Assembly (NCBI GenBank): GCA_033557465.1
Contig: CM066033.1
Span: 590,394,438 to 590,458,437 of the forward strand
From: Ichthyophis bannanicus
Taxonomy: Eukaryota; Chordata; Amphibia; Gymnophiona; Ichthyophiidae
Length of the DNA: 64,000 nucleotides
Reading direction: 5' to 3'
Position numbers and translations under genes: made by a program. This document shows, piece by piece, positions 39,037 to 48,559 of the stretch. Under the pieces are notes generated by a model. The model worked only from the letters and a program-made list of their open reading frames with translations. It was not told where the DNA came from and did not search any database. Numbering within the stretch: position 1 is the first letter of the stretch; every line of letters begins with the position of its first letter.

Positions 39037-40298
39037 TCAAAAACTACCCCCTGGCTGGGCCAGAGCCGGTGCCTGGGGTTTTGGAGCCTTCTGCTTATGA
39101 GGGCCAGGCCCATGTCCCTTGGTCTGCTGACCCTGTTGGGGAGCTGGGGAGACCTGACAAGGTGGGTAGTTTCTGTAAGTAGCTCCCTTCCTCGGGTAAA
39201 AGGACTTTTTACCCAAGCCCTTCCATTGGGGAGGGGCAGTGGTCTTCTTGAAGAGGACCAAGCTCTCCAAAAACTCTGTCTCTAGTTCAGCAGCCTTGTC
39301 GGTCATGGGTTTGCCAAAGAGGTTCTCTCCTTGGCAGGGGACATCGACCAATTTGTCCTTAACCCACTGCTGAAGGTCGGATGACCGTAACCAAGCTTGG
39401 CGCTGTGCACCAATGCCTGCTACCGCTACTCGAGCCACCGACTGGAACCCTTCATATGCCGCTCAAGACATGAATTTGAAGCATTCACGAACTGCCTTGG
39501 CTAGGTTTTTGAACCGCTGCAAGGGTTCCAAAGAGAGACCAGCTGAGAACCCAGAGAGTTCCTTCGCCAGGTCTCTCGGGTACATGCCCATGCACAGCTG
39601 GTAAGCCTGGATATGGCAATGAGCACTGAGCCCTGGTAGTACTTTCTGCCGAGGGCATCCAGGCTGCGGGCCTCCATGCCGGGGGGCACTGAGGAGTGCG
39701 TCTTCTGGCTTTTCAGCCGACGCATGGCCAACTCCACCACCATGGAGTTATGCAGCAGCTTTGACTTTTGGAAGCTCAGGCTCCAGTGGACTCAATACTT
39801 CGAGTCGAGCCATTTGCTCACCACCAGTACCGAAGCCGGTGACTCCCACATTCGGATTATCAGACGTTCCAGGATGGGAGGGATGGACACAGTGAGTGAT
39901 CACCGCAAAGGAGCCTTGTATTGGAGGATTTCCAACTCATCTGCCAGAGGGTCCTCCTCCGACACTGTAGGGAACACCAGGGCCTTTGACATATCCTTGA
40001 CAAAATCAAGGAAGCCCATATCCTCCGGCAGGGACCGCCGTTGAGGTTCTGAGATGGAAGAATCAGATGGGACATTGCGGTGGCGATGGGTATCGGGGGA
40101 CTCCTCGTACTCCGTCTCCCATTTGGAGTAGTCCTTCGAGAACTCATAGTAGAAGGGCTGCTCCGCAGCCTTGGGGCTCCCGATGCCCTGTGGCCGGTGC
40201 CCGGCATACTTGCCAGGGATGACCGCGGTCCCATCGAGCAGGACTCAGATCGCGACTTCGGCCAAGGATCGACTCAAGGCCGAAGGATCTCGAGGATC

Positions 40299-40442
40299 GG
40301 CTCGGCCTCCAGGGACGTCTTGGACGTTGAGGGCCCGGTGGTCGGGGCGAATGAACCGGTTGTGCTGGAAGGCTCGGCCTCCAGGGACGTCTTGGACGTT
40401 GAGGGCCCGGTGGTCGGGGCGAATGAACCGGTTGTGCTGGAC
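40299..40442. repeat. 72-bp perfect tandem duplication in DIRS-D gag
   Basis: GGCTCGGCCTCCAGGGACGT starts at 40299 and at 40371. The following 52 bases also match in both units. 72 bp is 24 codons, so the reading frame is kept. Near-perfect identity in an otherwise decayed element suggests that the duplication is recent. Confidence 0.95.
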
Positions 40443-40950
40443 AACAGCACCCGTTGCTGGTCCATGAAGGCAGACAAACTGCGCTCCAGGACCGCCATTC
40501 TAGACTCCAGACCAGAAGGCTCCGCAGCCTTCGGTGTGGGCACCGAAGGACTCGGACCCAACGCCAACTCCCCCAAAGAGGAATCAACGAGGATGGTGTC
40601 TGAGGACCAAGGCAGGTCCGTGGTCGGATCCTTTTGTGGGACCTTTGCAGGCCATTCCTTCTTTGAAGCCTCGGAAGAACATCTGAGACTGCAGGCCAGG
40701 CCCGGGGGCACCCAGCCGATTGGAGCTATCCAAGGATGCCGCCTTTGAGGGTTTCTTCTTCTTCTTGGGTTCCTTCTAGGGAGACCCCTTTTCTGAGGGC
40801 CCACAATGGGGCTCAGGTTCGGGAGGTTCCGCCGGAGACATCAAGGCCTCAGACAAGGCCCTGGCCTTCGGAGGCACCGGGGACTCGGGGGAAAAAAAAC
40901 TTATCGTGCTGCTGCTGGCAGCTCTTGAGGGTCTTACTGGACATCGTTTC

Positions 40951-41042
40951 GCAGAGACCGCAGGCTGCTGGGTCCTGGTCTGGCCCAAGGCAGCAGAGAC
41001 CACAGGCTGCTTGGTCGTGGTCTGGCCCGAGGCAGCAGAGAC
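40951..41042. repeat. 42-bp tandem repeat duplicating a zinc-knuckle motif in DIRS-D gag
   Basis: GCAGAGAC starts units at 40951, 40993 and (partial) 41035. On the minus strand each unit encodes CLGPDxDxAACGLC, the CxxC-type knuckle present once in DIRS-B (CLGLDHSILDCLSC). The 14-codon period keeps the frame. Confidence 0.85.
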
Positions 41043-41375
41043 AGCAGTCGTGTGTGTCAGTCAAAGAATTTTAGAGCACCGATCACACTTCTTAAAGCCA
41101 CTGATAGCCATGGGGGGAAAAAGTACCCCTGTGAGGTCAAGACTCTCAGGGCTGTCAGTTGAGGGAAAAAAGGCACGAAGACGCCACGGAAAAAAAAATG
41201 AAAACTACAAAAACAGACCCAAACTCGATGCTAAGGCAACGAGGTCGGGTGGCGGGAAGAGTACCAGTGTGATACCGGAGAGGAGTATCAAACTCCGAGA
41301 AAAATCAACTTTTTCCAGGGACAAGCCAGATAAACGTCTGAAGAACTCCACGGGAAAAAGGAGACTAAGCATGAT

Positions 41376-41475
41376 GGCACCCTTGGGCGTGGTGGCATCT
41401 CCCAAAGGCTTTCTTTGAAAGCTGGGGGGATGATTCTGCGAGGGCTCCGTTGGTGCCGACGCCACCCATATGCAA
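41376..41475. repeat. DIRS-D right inverted terminal repeat
   Basis: Inverted copy of 33776-33870. The right-specific tip CAAGGGCTGACGTCCTGCTT..CCCAGAG follows, up to the AAA junction at 41503. Confidence 0.8.
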
Positions 41476-41505
41476 GGGCTGACGTCCTGCTTGTTCCCAG
41501 AGAAA

Positions 41506-43430
41506 GGAATGAATGAGCCAGAGGCCCAGAAGCAGAGGGGAAAGGTTTTTTAGGTCGCTAACAACAAAAGTCCCGAGACTCCCAGGGATCCGGCCAGTGC
41601 ATCCTTGGTGGATGGGAGGAGGCTGATGAGAAATGGGCACCAGCCTGCTTCGCAAGCCCCCTGGACCAGACTTCTGGAAAATCATTCACCAGCTTCTCCA
41701 AATCGGCTCCAAAAAGAAGCTTCCCCTTAAAAGTTAGTTGGGCCAACCAGAGTCTGCTGACCACTGCCGGAGCCAAATCGACATCAGGACACCATCCCGG
41801 GCCAAACATACCAGGTCATACACAGCATCAGAAAGGCAGGCCATAGAGGACTCCAGAAGAGGAGTAGTATCTGGCAACAGAGACTGAATCCACTGGAGCA
41901 GGGCTCGAGACAGTAGGCTGGCACATATCGCGAGATGCAGAATAGCAGCTGCCACTGCAAACTAGTTCTTCAACAATGAATCCACCTTACAATCTAAAAA
42001 GTCCTTTAAGACCGATCCGTCTTCCACAGGAATGGTGATCCATCTGTTAACAGCCATGACCTGCGCATCCATCTTGTGAATACCAAACCACTCAATATAC
42101 TCCTCCCGGAAAGCACAGATCTTCTTACACAACCTTAACTCCTTAGGTAGGAAGTCGGGATATTTCCACTCTGACCAGATCATATCCTTGATCACATTTG
42201 GGAACAGGAAGAGAGTCATGGATTTCTGCACCCCTTGAAGGAACGGGTGCATCTTTGGCTCTTGCTCCATGCCAGAAGCATCTGTCAAGTTCAAAGTGGA
42301 TGAGATCTGGCAATCAAAGCCACCAGCTCCTCCTTTCAGAGTAGGCTGATCACGCCAGCCTCTTCACAATCCTCCGAAGGCGAGAGTAATTCTTCATTCA
42401 CGTCAGAGCCCAGTACAGAACCATCTGAATCCAAGTCATAGTCAACAACTCTGAACACTTCCCAGCTGTTCCCCATCTCCAGACAGTACCCCTTGCCAGG
42501 GGACGCTTTGCAAAAGGCAATTGAAGAGGGCTTCCATCTTCTGCCTGCTCCACATGAAACTTCATCCAGGGGCATTCAGAGGCCACAGGGTCTGAATTTT
42601 CATGCCAGAAGGACCAAGCCTGCTGCAAAAAAGAAAAGAATTCCAGTGAAGACAATCCAGAGTCCTGAAGCTCTCCTCACGGAAATGACCCTTCAACAGC
42701 AAGGGGCAGCGCTGCCGCAGACCCCCTAGAGGACAAGGAGCAGTTCACAGCACAGTCATTGGACCCTCTGGCCAGCTGGATATCCTTACCCATAGCGCCA
42801 TCCATCAACTCCTGCCCTGAGGCTGGCAAGGCCGGACTAACTGCATCCCCCACCTGAGAGAGGGTGCAGGCCTTCCAGGGATGGCTCAGAAGCTGCCATG
42901 CAATTAAAGCAAAGTCCAGAATCCAGTCATGAGACACCTCGCTTGCCACAGGTCAAACAATGTTTCCTGGAAGACGACAGTTAAGGCAAGTATCACAACA
43001 GCACATGCTAAGGCCTTAGCAGCCCAAAAAGCACACATTAACTGCGCTTTATTGCAATGCATGTTACAGGTGCTAGGGATGGAATGCGCATTGGAGCAGC
43101 TTGGGTGCAACACACGCTAGAACCGTGCGATTGGTAAGCGCACAATAGGTAAAAACGCTACTAACGCATGCAAAAAAAACCCCACACCGTTCCAATGGTC
43201 ACCACTCCAAATTGCATCCCGAAAACCGAATTGGAAGCCCCCAACAAGGACAATGACTAGGTCAAGTTTTGGTACTCACCTCCTGAGAGCTCCAGGCAGA
43301 GAGTCCATCCCAGGATCAGCTCTATTCCCCTGAAACGGTTCTGCTGGCTTTGCAGCACTGCTTTTAATGTGGCTGGCAATCCTTCCAGATCTTTGAAAAT
43401 CCTTCCGGCTGCTCAACAGGATGTTATGAG
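41506..43430 (-). pseudogene. DIRS-E, right part: degraded gag and 5' region
   Basis: Continues DIRS-E from the other side of DIRS-D. The gag core is readable by comparison with DIRS-A: WLAQLTFKGKLLFGADLEKLVNDF (compare RLPFKGKLLFGEDLEKIV), AVYDLVCLARDG, TIPVEDGSVLKDFLDCKVDSLLK and VIKDMIWSEWKYPD. The N-terminal acidic stretch is at 42400-42330. Stops and indels are frequent. 42700-43430 is 5' sequence without clear coding. Confidence 0.75.
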
Positions 43431-43710
43431 TGGAGTAGTGGCCTAGTGGTTGGGGCAAGGTACTTCAGGCCGGAAGTTCAAATCCCACTAAAGGACAGCA
43501 ACCTTGGGCCGGAAGGACTGGGGTTTCTAGTCCCACAGGTGCTCCTTGTGGTCTTGGGCAAGCCACTTAACCCTCCATAGCCCATGTTCCCTGTAAAATA
43601 GTTATCTCCAAGTTATAATGCCCTGTTCAATGTAATTTCAGTTTGTTCAATGTAAACTGCACTGATGCAGAATAGCGCGGTATATAAGAGAATGTAAATA
43701 AATAAATAAA
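43431..43710 (+). mobile_element. tRNA-derived SINE, copy 1
   Basis: The head GAGTAGTGGCCTAGTGGTTG carries a tRNA-like A box and GTTCAAATCCC a B box; this copy has lost about 10 bp before the B box. The body contains TTGTGGTCTTGGGCAAGCCA. The 3' tail is GCGGTATATAAGAGAATG followed by (TAAA)n. It sits in the DIRS-E 5' region. RNA polymerase III transcription is inferred from the boxes. Confidence 0.9.
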
Positions 43711-44050
43711 GTGCATGGAGCCGAACCAATTTTCCCTCTTCCTATGACTACCGAAAAGACCAGTCTAGTGGAGTCTGCCACGTCACGCTCAAGTGGGAGA
43801 GCCACCCTCAAGATGGTGGTTCACAAGCGCTTAATCATTTCCTCTCAATCTTCAGAGAGGAGAAAATCCATCCACCATCTGCTGGAAACGAACGAGGAAA
43901 TACTGAAGAGACCTCTGGTGGCTACGGAAAAGAGAAACATAGGAGTGATGTCATTGAGACCTTTGATTTTCATTGGTTCCTTGTCTCCACCAATCTGCTA
44001 GTAAGGGAACACAACCTATTTGTCTGGACTGGTCTAGCAGGACGATATAG
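43711..44050. repeat. DIRS-E right terminal region
   Basis: 43896-44050 is the reverse complement of the DIRS-G left end (62640-62760). Shared blocks are TGTCTCCACCAATCTGCTAG, GAGTGATGTCATTGA and GGACTGGTCTAGCAGGACGA. This shows that DIRS-E and DIRS-G are one family and fixes the DIRS-E boundary near 44050. Confidence 0.85.
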
Positions 44051-44089
44051 AATCCAAGTTTTATTTTCACATTTTTGGCAGTCAAACAC

Positions 44090-44945
44090 AAAAACAATGC
44101 CCTTCCATAATCATCTTGCGTCTACCTGCTTCAGATGCAACATCCTAAACAAAAACGATAACCACAAGGGACGAAGTGAAATACCTAAGCATCATCCTGG
44201 AAAAGAACTTGAACTTACAATCGCATATAAAGAAAACCGCAGCAAAGGCATACCACTGAGGTTTCGACCAACCCTCAACCAAGACAACTTCCACACCGTG
44301 TGCCAGGCAGTTATCACACCCATACTGGACTACAGAAACTCGTATCAAGGATTTCCCCAGCAAACCACCCATCCACTTCAAATGCTACAAAACACTGTAG
44401 CACGCATCATCACGGGCACAGCAAGACACGAACACATCACACCTGTACTGCAGCAACTTCACTGGTTACCCGTAACAGCAACAGCAAGATTCAAGACACT
44501 AAATATTTTCAAAATCATACATCAACAATCAGCAAATATCCTACAAAACATGCTGATCAGAGAAACCAACACCAGGCCCAGAAGATCCAATGGCATCAAA
44601 AAACTCCAAACACCCACCGGATACCAAAAGACAAAGCAAAACACCTCCAACAGAGCCTTATCCTTCTCAGCCCCAGCCCTCTGGAACGCCCTCCCAGATG
44701 AACTGAGAGCACTAAGTGACACTAAGGACTTCCGCAAGGCGCTCAAAACACTCCTGTTCACAGAACACTTTCACATCTAACATAGGACACCACTGGCACG
44801 CACTGAAGGAAAGAAGTACCAAATGTCTAAAAGTCTGCATGTACGGCATGTTGCCACACCCCTCTCATTCAATGTAGACCCTTTGTGTTGTCGACAACTT
44901 TGATTGAAGGATAAAGTGGTATATAAAGCTGGTTAAATAAAATAA
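44090..44945 (+). mobile_element. L2-type LINE, 3' fragment
   Basis: The open frame 44097-44780 ends with L2-clade C-terminal features: QNTVARIITGTARHEHITPV, LQQLHWLPVTATARFKTLNI, then RALSFSAPALWNALPDELRA and FRKALKTLLFTEH. The N-terminal part of the frame lacks the RT catalytic motifs, so only the end of ORF2 remains. The 3' tail, GTGGTATATAAAGCTGGTTA then AATAAAATAAATATA, resembles the SINE tails nearby. Clade assignment (L2 rather than CR1) is by recognisable C-terminal pattern. Confidence 0.75.
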
Positions 44946-45436
44946 ATATATAAATATACAAATCATCATTTGATTTGATTGACTGAGCACTTTGGAGTTT
45001 AATCTTGTTTAACAGGAAATTGCTTATACCAGCTTTCCAATTATACTAAGTCCAGAAGATATCAGACAGTATTTTCAAATATTTGTTACTACCTAGTTAT
45101 TGCAGACCAGAAATTATCCCTCCAACAGTCCAGGACTAGAACGATTTGACAGGCAAAAAGTTTGAAACCAAAGAATTAACTGCTTGTAGCAATGACTAGC
45201 ACATGCCCAGAGAAAAGGAAAGGAGCAAAAGCAAAGACAGCTTCACTGACAGCATGAATATTCTTTCACCATGAATACTGTATAATTACCTCAACAAGCA
45301 CTTATTGACAAAGCCTGTATGGAAGTCCTTAAGTCACAACTGCAATAGAATGTGAATTTTAGCTAGAGACAGATATATTAAAACTACACTAAATATCAAC
45401 GCACATAATTTTTCTGTGTTTAAAAATTACTTGTAG
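44946..45436. other. Unassigned AT-rich sequence
   Basis: No gene or repeat is recognised. Its last 15 bases (45422-45436) are the left copy of the target duplication that bounds L1a. Confidence 0.5.
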
Positions 45437-45444
45437 TGTTCCAG

Positions 45445-45452
45445 TGACGTCA
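45445..45452. promoter_or_regulatory. CRE-like palindrome at the L1a 5' end
   Basis: TGACGTCA, the consensus for CREB/ATF binding, starts 9 bp into the element (context AGTGACGTCACT). Its position at the start of a full-length L1 5' UTR suggests a promoter element. Activity is inferred. Confidence 0.5.
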
Positions 45453-46246
45453 CTGGGTTAGATGGTGGCGGTGTGATAGAGTTCCGCCACCAAAACCTGA
45501 AATAACAGGGGGAAAGTATCCTTGTAAGCAAAATTGAGCGAGGTAATGCAAGGGAAGTAGATCTTGCAACTCCCGAGAGTTAAGAGGAGGCTGTGCAGGC
45601 AGCAGAAAGCACCGGAGAACGGAGCACACCAGCAGCAGGGAGCTCCAGTCTGCACGCACATGGTCAAGCAGAACGGAGAGGAAGCGTGCCGAAAAGAGAC
45701 AAGCATGGCAGGAGGGCCAGAGAGTACAGGAGCTGCAGGGGAAAAAGGAACAGATTAAACTTGAAAGCTGGCACAGCAGAAGGGAACCAGCAACAAAAGG
45801 CAGTCTTCATCTTAGCAGCAGAGTGGGGGGGGCCTGATAGGGGAACCACAAGGTACGTCCGAGGGGCGATCGGGTGAGCCGTACTGAGTGTGTCAACGGC
45901 AGGGGGGCTGGTGAGTGACAACGCTGCAGCAAGCCAATTTTATCAAAAAGAAGCAGAGGCAGAGAAAGGAGGCGATTTTTGTGCAACGAAGTAGAGGAGG
46001 AAAGCACAGAACAGGTACAGAGTACAACATAGCAAAACACAGTGCAGCAAGGCAAAATAATCCACAAGGAAGCCCTGTATAGCATAGAAACCCAAGATTA
46101 ATTAAATAAGGTGGGACTCCATATATTGCTCAGAAACAAACTGAGTTATTGATTGAATACAGCAAAAGTAGCTGAACTAAAAGAGGGAGCAGAAAGATAG
46201 TCAGAAAGAGACCCAAGCTGCAAGGTGAAAGTCACTGCGCAATCCA

Positions 46247-47621
46247 GTGTCATTTAAAGCTCACTCAGAGAAACAAAGAGAGCAGATGGATAAATCAAAA
46301 GGAGGACTGTCAGCAAAGAAAAAATTGGCAGAATTCAGATCTTATGTTCCCTCAAGAGGAGGGAAAGAGGGGGAAAAAGAGGCTAAAATGGTGGCAGAGC
46401 GTGCGAATGAGCAGGAGGAGGAGATGGAGGGGGCTTGGGGCTCAGGAGTAGCAGATATGATTAAGCAGTGGTTAACAGAACTGAAAGAGGAACTTAAAGT
46501 TGAAATTAGCGGTGTAAAAAATGAAATTAAAGAGACAATGCAAGCCTTAAGACAAGATGCAAGCCTTAAGGAGTGGAGGAGTGGCCTAGTGGTTGGGGCA
46601 AGGTACTTCAGGCCGGAAGGTCGGGGGTTCAAATCCTACTAGAGGACAGCAACCTTGGGCCAGAAGGACTGGGGTTTCTAGTCCCACAGGTGCTCCTTGT
46701 GGTCTTGGGCAAGCTACTTAACCCTCCATAGCCCATGTTCCCTGTAAAATAGTTATCTCCAAGTTATAATGCCCTGTTCAATGTAATTTCAGTTTGTTCA
46801 ATGTAAACCGCACTGATGCAGAATAGCGCGGTATATAAGAGAATGTAAATAAATAAATAATAATAAATAAGATATAGCGGAACTGGGAGCTCGGGTAGAA
46901 GAAACAGAAAATCAGTTGGAACAACATGGGAAAGTAATAGCAGACCTCCAGAAAGGATGGGAGGAAGTACAAGTGCAAGAGGAGCTGAAGGTGAAGGCGG
47001 AGGACTTGGAAGACCGGTCTAGACGATGTAATATAAGAGTGCGAGGGCTCACAGAGGACCTAAATATAAGAATTGTGACAAAGTTATAATAAAAGTATTT
47101 GGATCTCTGTTACAAGCCGCAGCTATTTGAAGAAGGCGGGGAGGGGGTACCACTGCAAACTGAGCGGGCCCACAGAGTATTGGGGCCGGTAAGAGAATCA
47201 ACCAAGAGACATTGTGGTATGCTTGAATTCTTTTAAAACTGAAGAACAATTGTTGAAAGCTGCTCGAAAATTAAAGCAATTCAAATGGGAAGATCATGAG
47301 TTGGAATTGTTTCAGGACTTATCCCTGGGTACGTTACAATGCCAGAGAGAGCTGAAGGAGGTGACAGCATAGTTGAGGAGGGAAGACATGTGATATAAGT
47401 GACTGTATCCATTCGGTCTCCTGATAACGGTGAAGGGGATGTCACGGCAAGTGAAGACAAGTGAGGAAGCATGGCGAGCGCTTAAGGACTTGGGACTATC
47501 CAATCTTCCAGAAGGGGCAAGAGGTACAGGCAGAACAAAAACGAACACGGCGTCTACATTAAGGGCGGACAGCATGAGATGGCACACAGCATCAGCTAAT
47601 GGCAGGAGGTTGGCAGATTGA
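46247..47621 (+). pseudogene. L1a ORF1 (RNA-binding protein), interrupted by a SINE
   Basis: Opens with a Lys/Glu-rich region and a coiled-coil-like stretch (WLTELKEELKVEISGVKNEI). A SINE inserts at about 46571. After it the coiled coil resumes (IAELGARVEETENQLEQHGK) and runs into LEDRSRRCNIRVRGL, the hallmark of the L1 ORF1 RNA-recognition region. Stops follow at about 47060-47090, with further decayed sequence to SNLPEGARGTGRTK. Disrupted beyond use. Confidence 0.82.
46571..46870 (+). mobile_element. tRNA-derived SINE, copy 2
   Basis: Complete copy with A box (GTGGCCTAGTGGTT), B box (GGGTTCAAATCC), body and (AATA)n tail. It is inserted in L1a ORF1. A 12-bp segment GCAAGCCTTAAG appears twice just upstream (46541 and 46559), so the left junction is complex rather than a simple duplication. 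Confidence 0.92.
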
Positions 47622-47644
47622 CTAAAGGAAGCCACAGAGGGAAA

Positions 47645-47988
47645 GGAGTGGCCTAGTGGAGTGGAGTGGAGGAGTGGAGTGGAGGAGTGGAGTGGAGGAG
47701 TGGCCTAGTGGTTGGGGCAAGGTACTTCAGGCCGGAAGGTCGGGGGTTCAAATCCCACTAGAGGACAGCAACCTTGGGCCGGAAGGACTGGGGTTTCTAG
47801 TCCCACAGGTGCTCCTTGTGGTCTTGGGCAAGCCACTTAACCCTCCATGGCCCATGTTCCCTGTAAAATAGTTATCTCCAAGTTATAAAGTCCTGTTCAA
47901 TGTAATTTCAGTTTGTTCAATGTAAACCGCACTGATGCAGAATAGCGCAGTATATAAGAGAATGTAAATAAATAAATAAATAAATAAA
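47645..47988 (+). mobile_element. tRNA-derived SINE, copy 3, with expanded head
   Basis: Same SINE as copies 1 and 2. The first 60 bp are an expansion of GGAGTGGAGT-type units (47645-47707) before the A box at 47701-47711; the B box is at about 47744-47755. Flanks AGCCACAGAG (47630-47639) and AGCGACAGAG (47988-47997) differ by one base and are a plausible target duplication. It lies between ORF1 and ORF2 of L1a. Confidence 0.92.
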
Positions 47989-48559
47989 GCGACAGAGAAG
48001 AGCAACGGTTGAAGCTGAGAACAACGGCAAGATATGTTAGAAAAGAAACTGTGCAGGGACTGTATTGAAGAATATTGATGATTGCTGTGTAAGGGGCTGT
48101 GGCTGAGAAAAATAGGGGGGTGGTTGGGGGGAAATAAGGGCTAGGGGAAGGAGTGGGTGAAGTGGTGGAGGAGACAGGGAAGAATGGGAGGGGGGAGTAA
48201 GGATCTATGAAAATGTTTTGCAACATTGTTATCTTGGGAAGGGAAGTTGGGGGTTAGGGTAGAGGGAGGACCAGGGTGTAGGAGGGATAGGTAAGCATGG
48301 GGTCGTAGGGGGGAGAAGGGGAGGAGGAGCCACTAGGGGGTGGAGAAGCTGGGAGGGGAGGACCAGGCGGGAGATGAAGGGATAAGGAATGAGGGGGAAG
48401 TTGGGATAGAGGGGCAGAGGCAGGCTGTCATCTGATTGATAGTCACCATTAATGGAAGGTGCGTCTCCCTCGAGGAGATGGGCGACGGGGAAGGGAGGTA
48501 GGGCGGGAGGGGAAGGGGGACAGGGGTAAGGACACAGAGAGCAGGGGGGATACAAAGTG

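Larger units (their letters stand above)
39037..41110 (-). pseudogene. DIRS-D gag, frameshifted, with internal duplications
   Basis: The C-terminal gag is readable (QAWLRSSDLQQWVKDKL, VPCQGENLFGKP, KKSFYPRKGATYR), paralleling GRDW/GENLFG of DIRS-B and DIRS-C. Upstream lie the acidic and Pro/Ser-rich parts, a 72-bp tandem duplication (40299-40442) and a cysteine motif duplicated by a 42-bp repeat (40951-41042). The N-terminal knuckle reads CLGPDHDQAACGLC. At least three frame changes are present. Confidence 0.75.
33719..41502 (-). mobile_element. DIRS-D: complete-length but decayed DIRS element inside DIRS-E
   Basis: AAA occurs at both junctions (33719-33721 and 41503-41505). DIRS-E coding reads on either side: gag to the right, RT start to the left. 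The left tip GCGTAGTTACTCACCTGTAA, an internal complementary region at about 33990-34080, inverted repeats and the usual gene order are present. It is interrupted by a CR1 fragment (34971-36834) and a small LINE-tail scrap (38740-38793). All proteins are frameshifted. Confidence 0.9.

Noticed and set aside
47701..47755. tRNA gene suggested by A and B boxes
   Set aside because: The boxes belong to a SINE head that is repeated in three copies. No cloverleaf with proper acceptor stem is evident.
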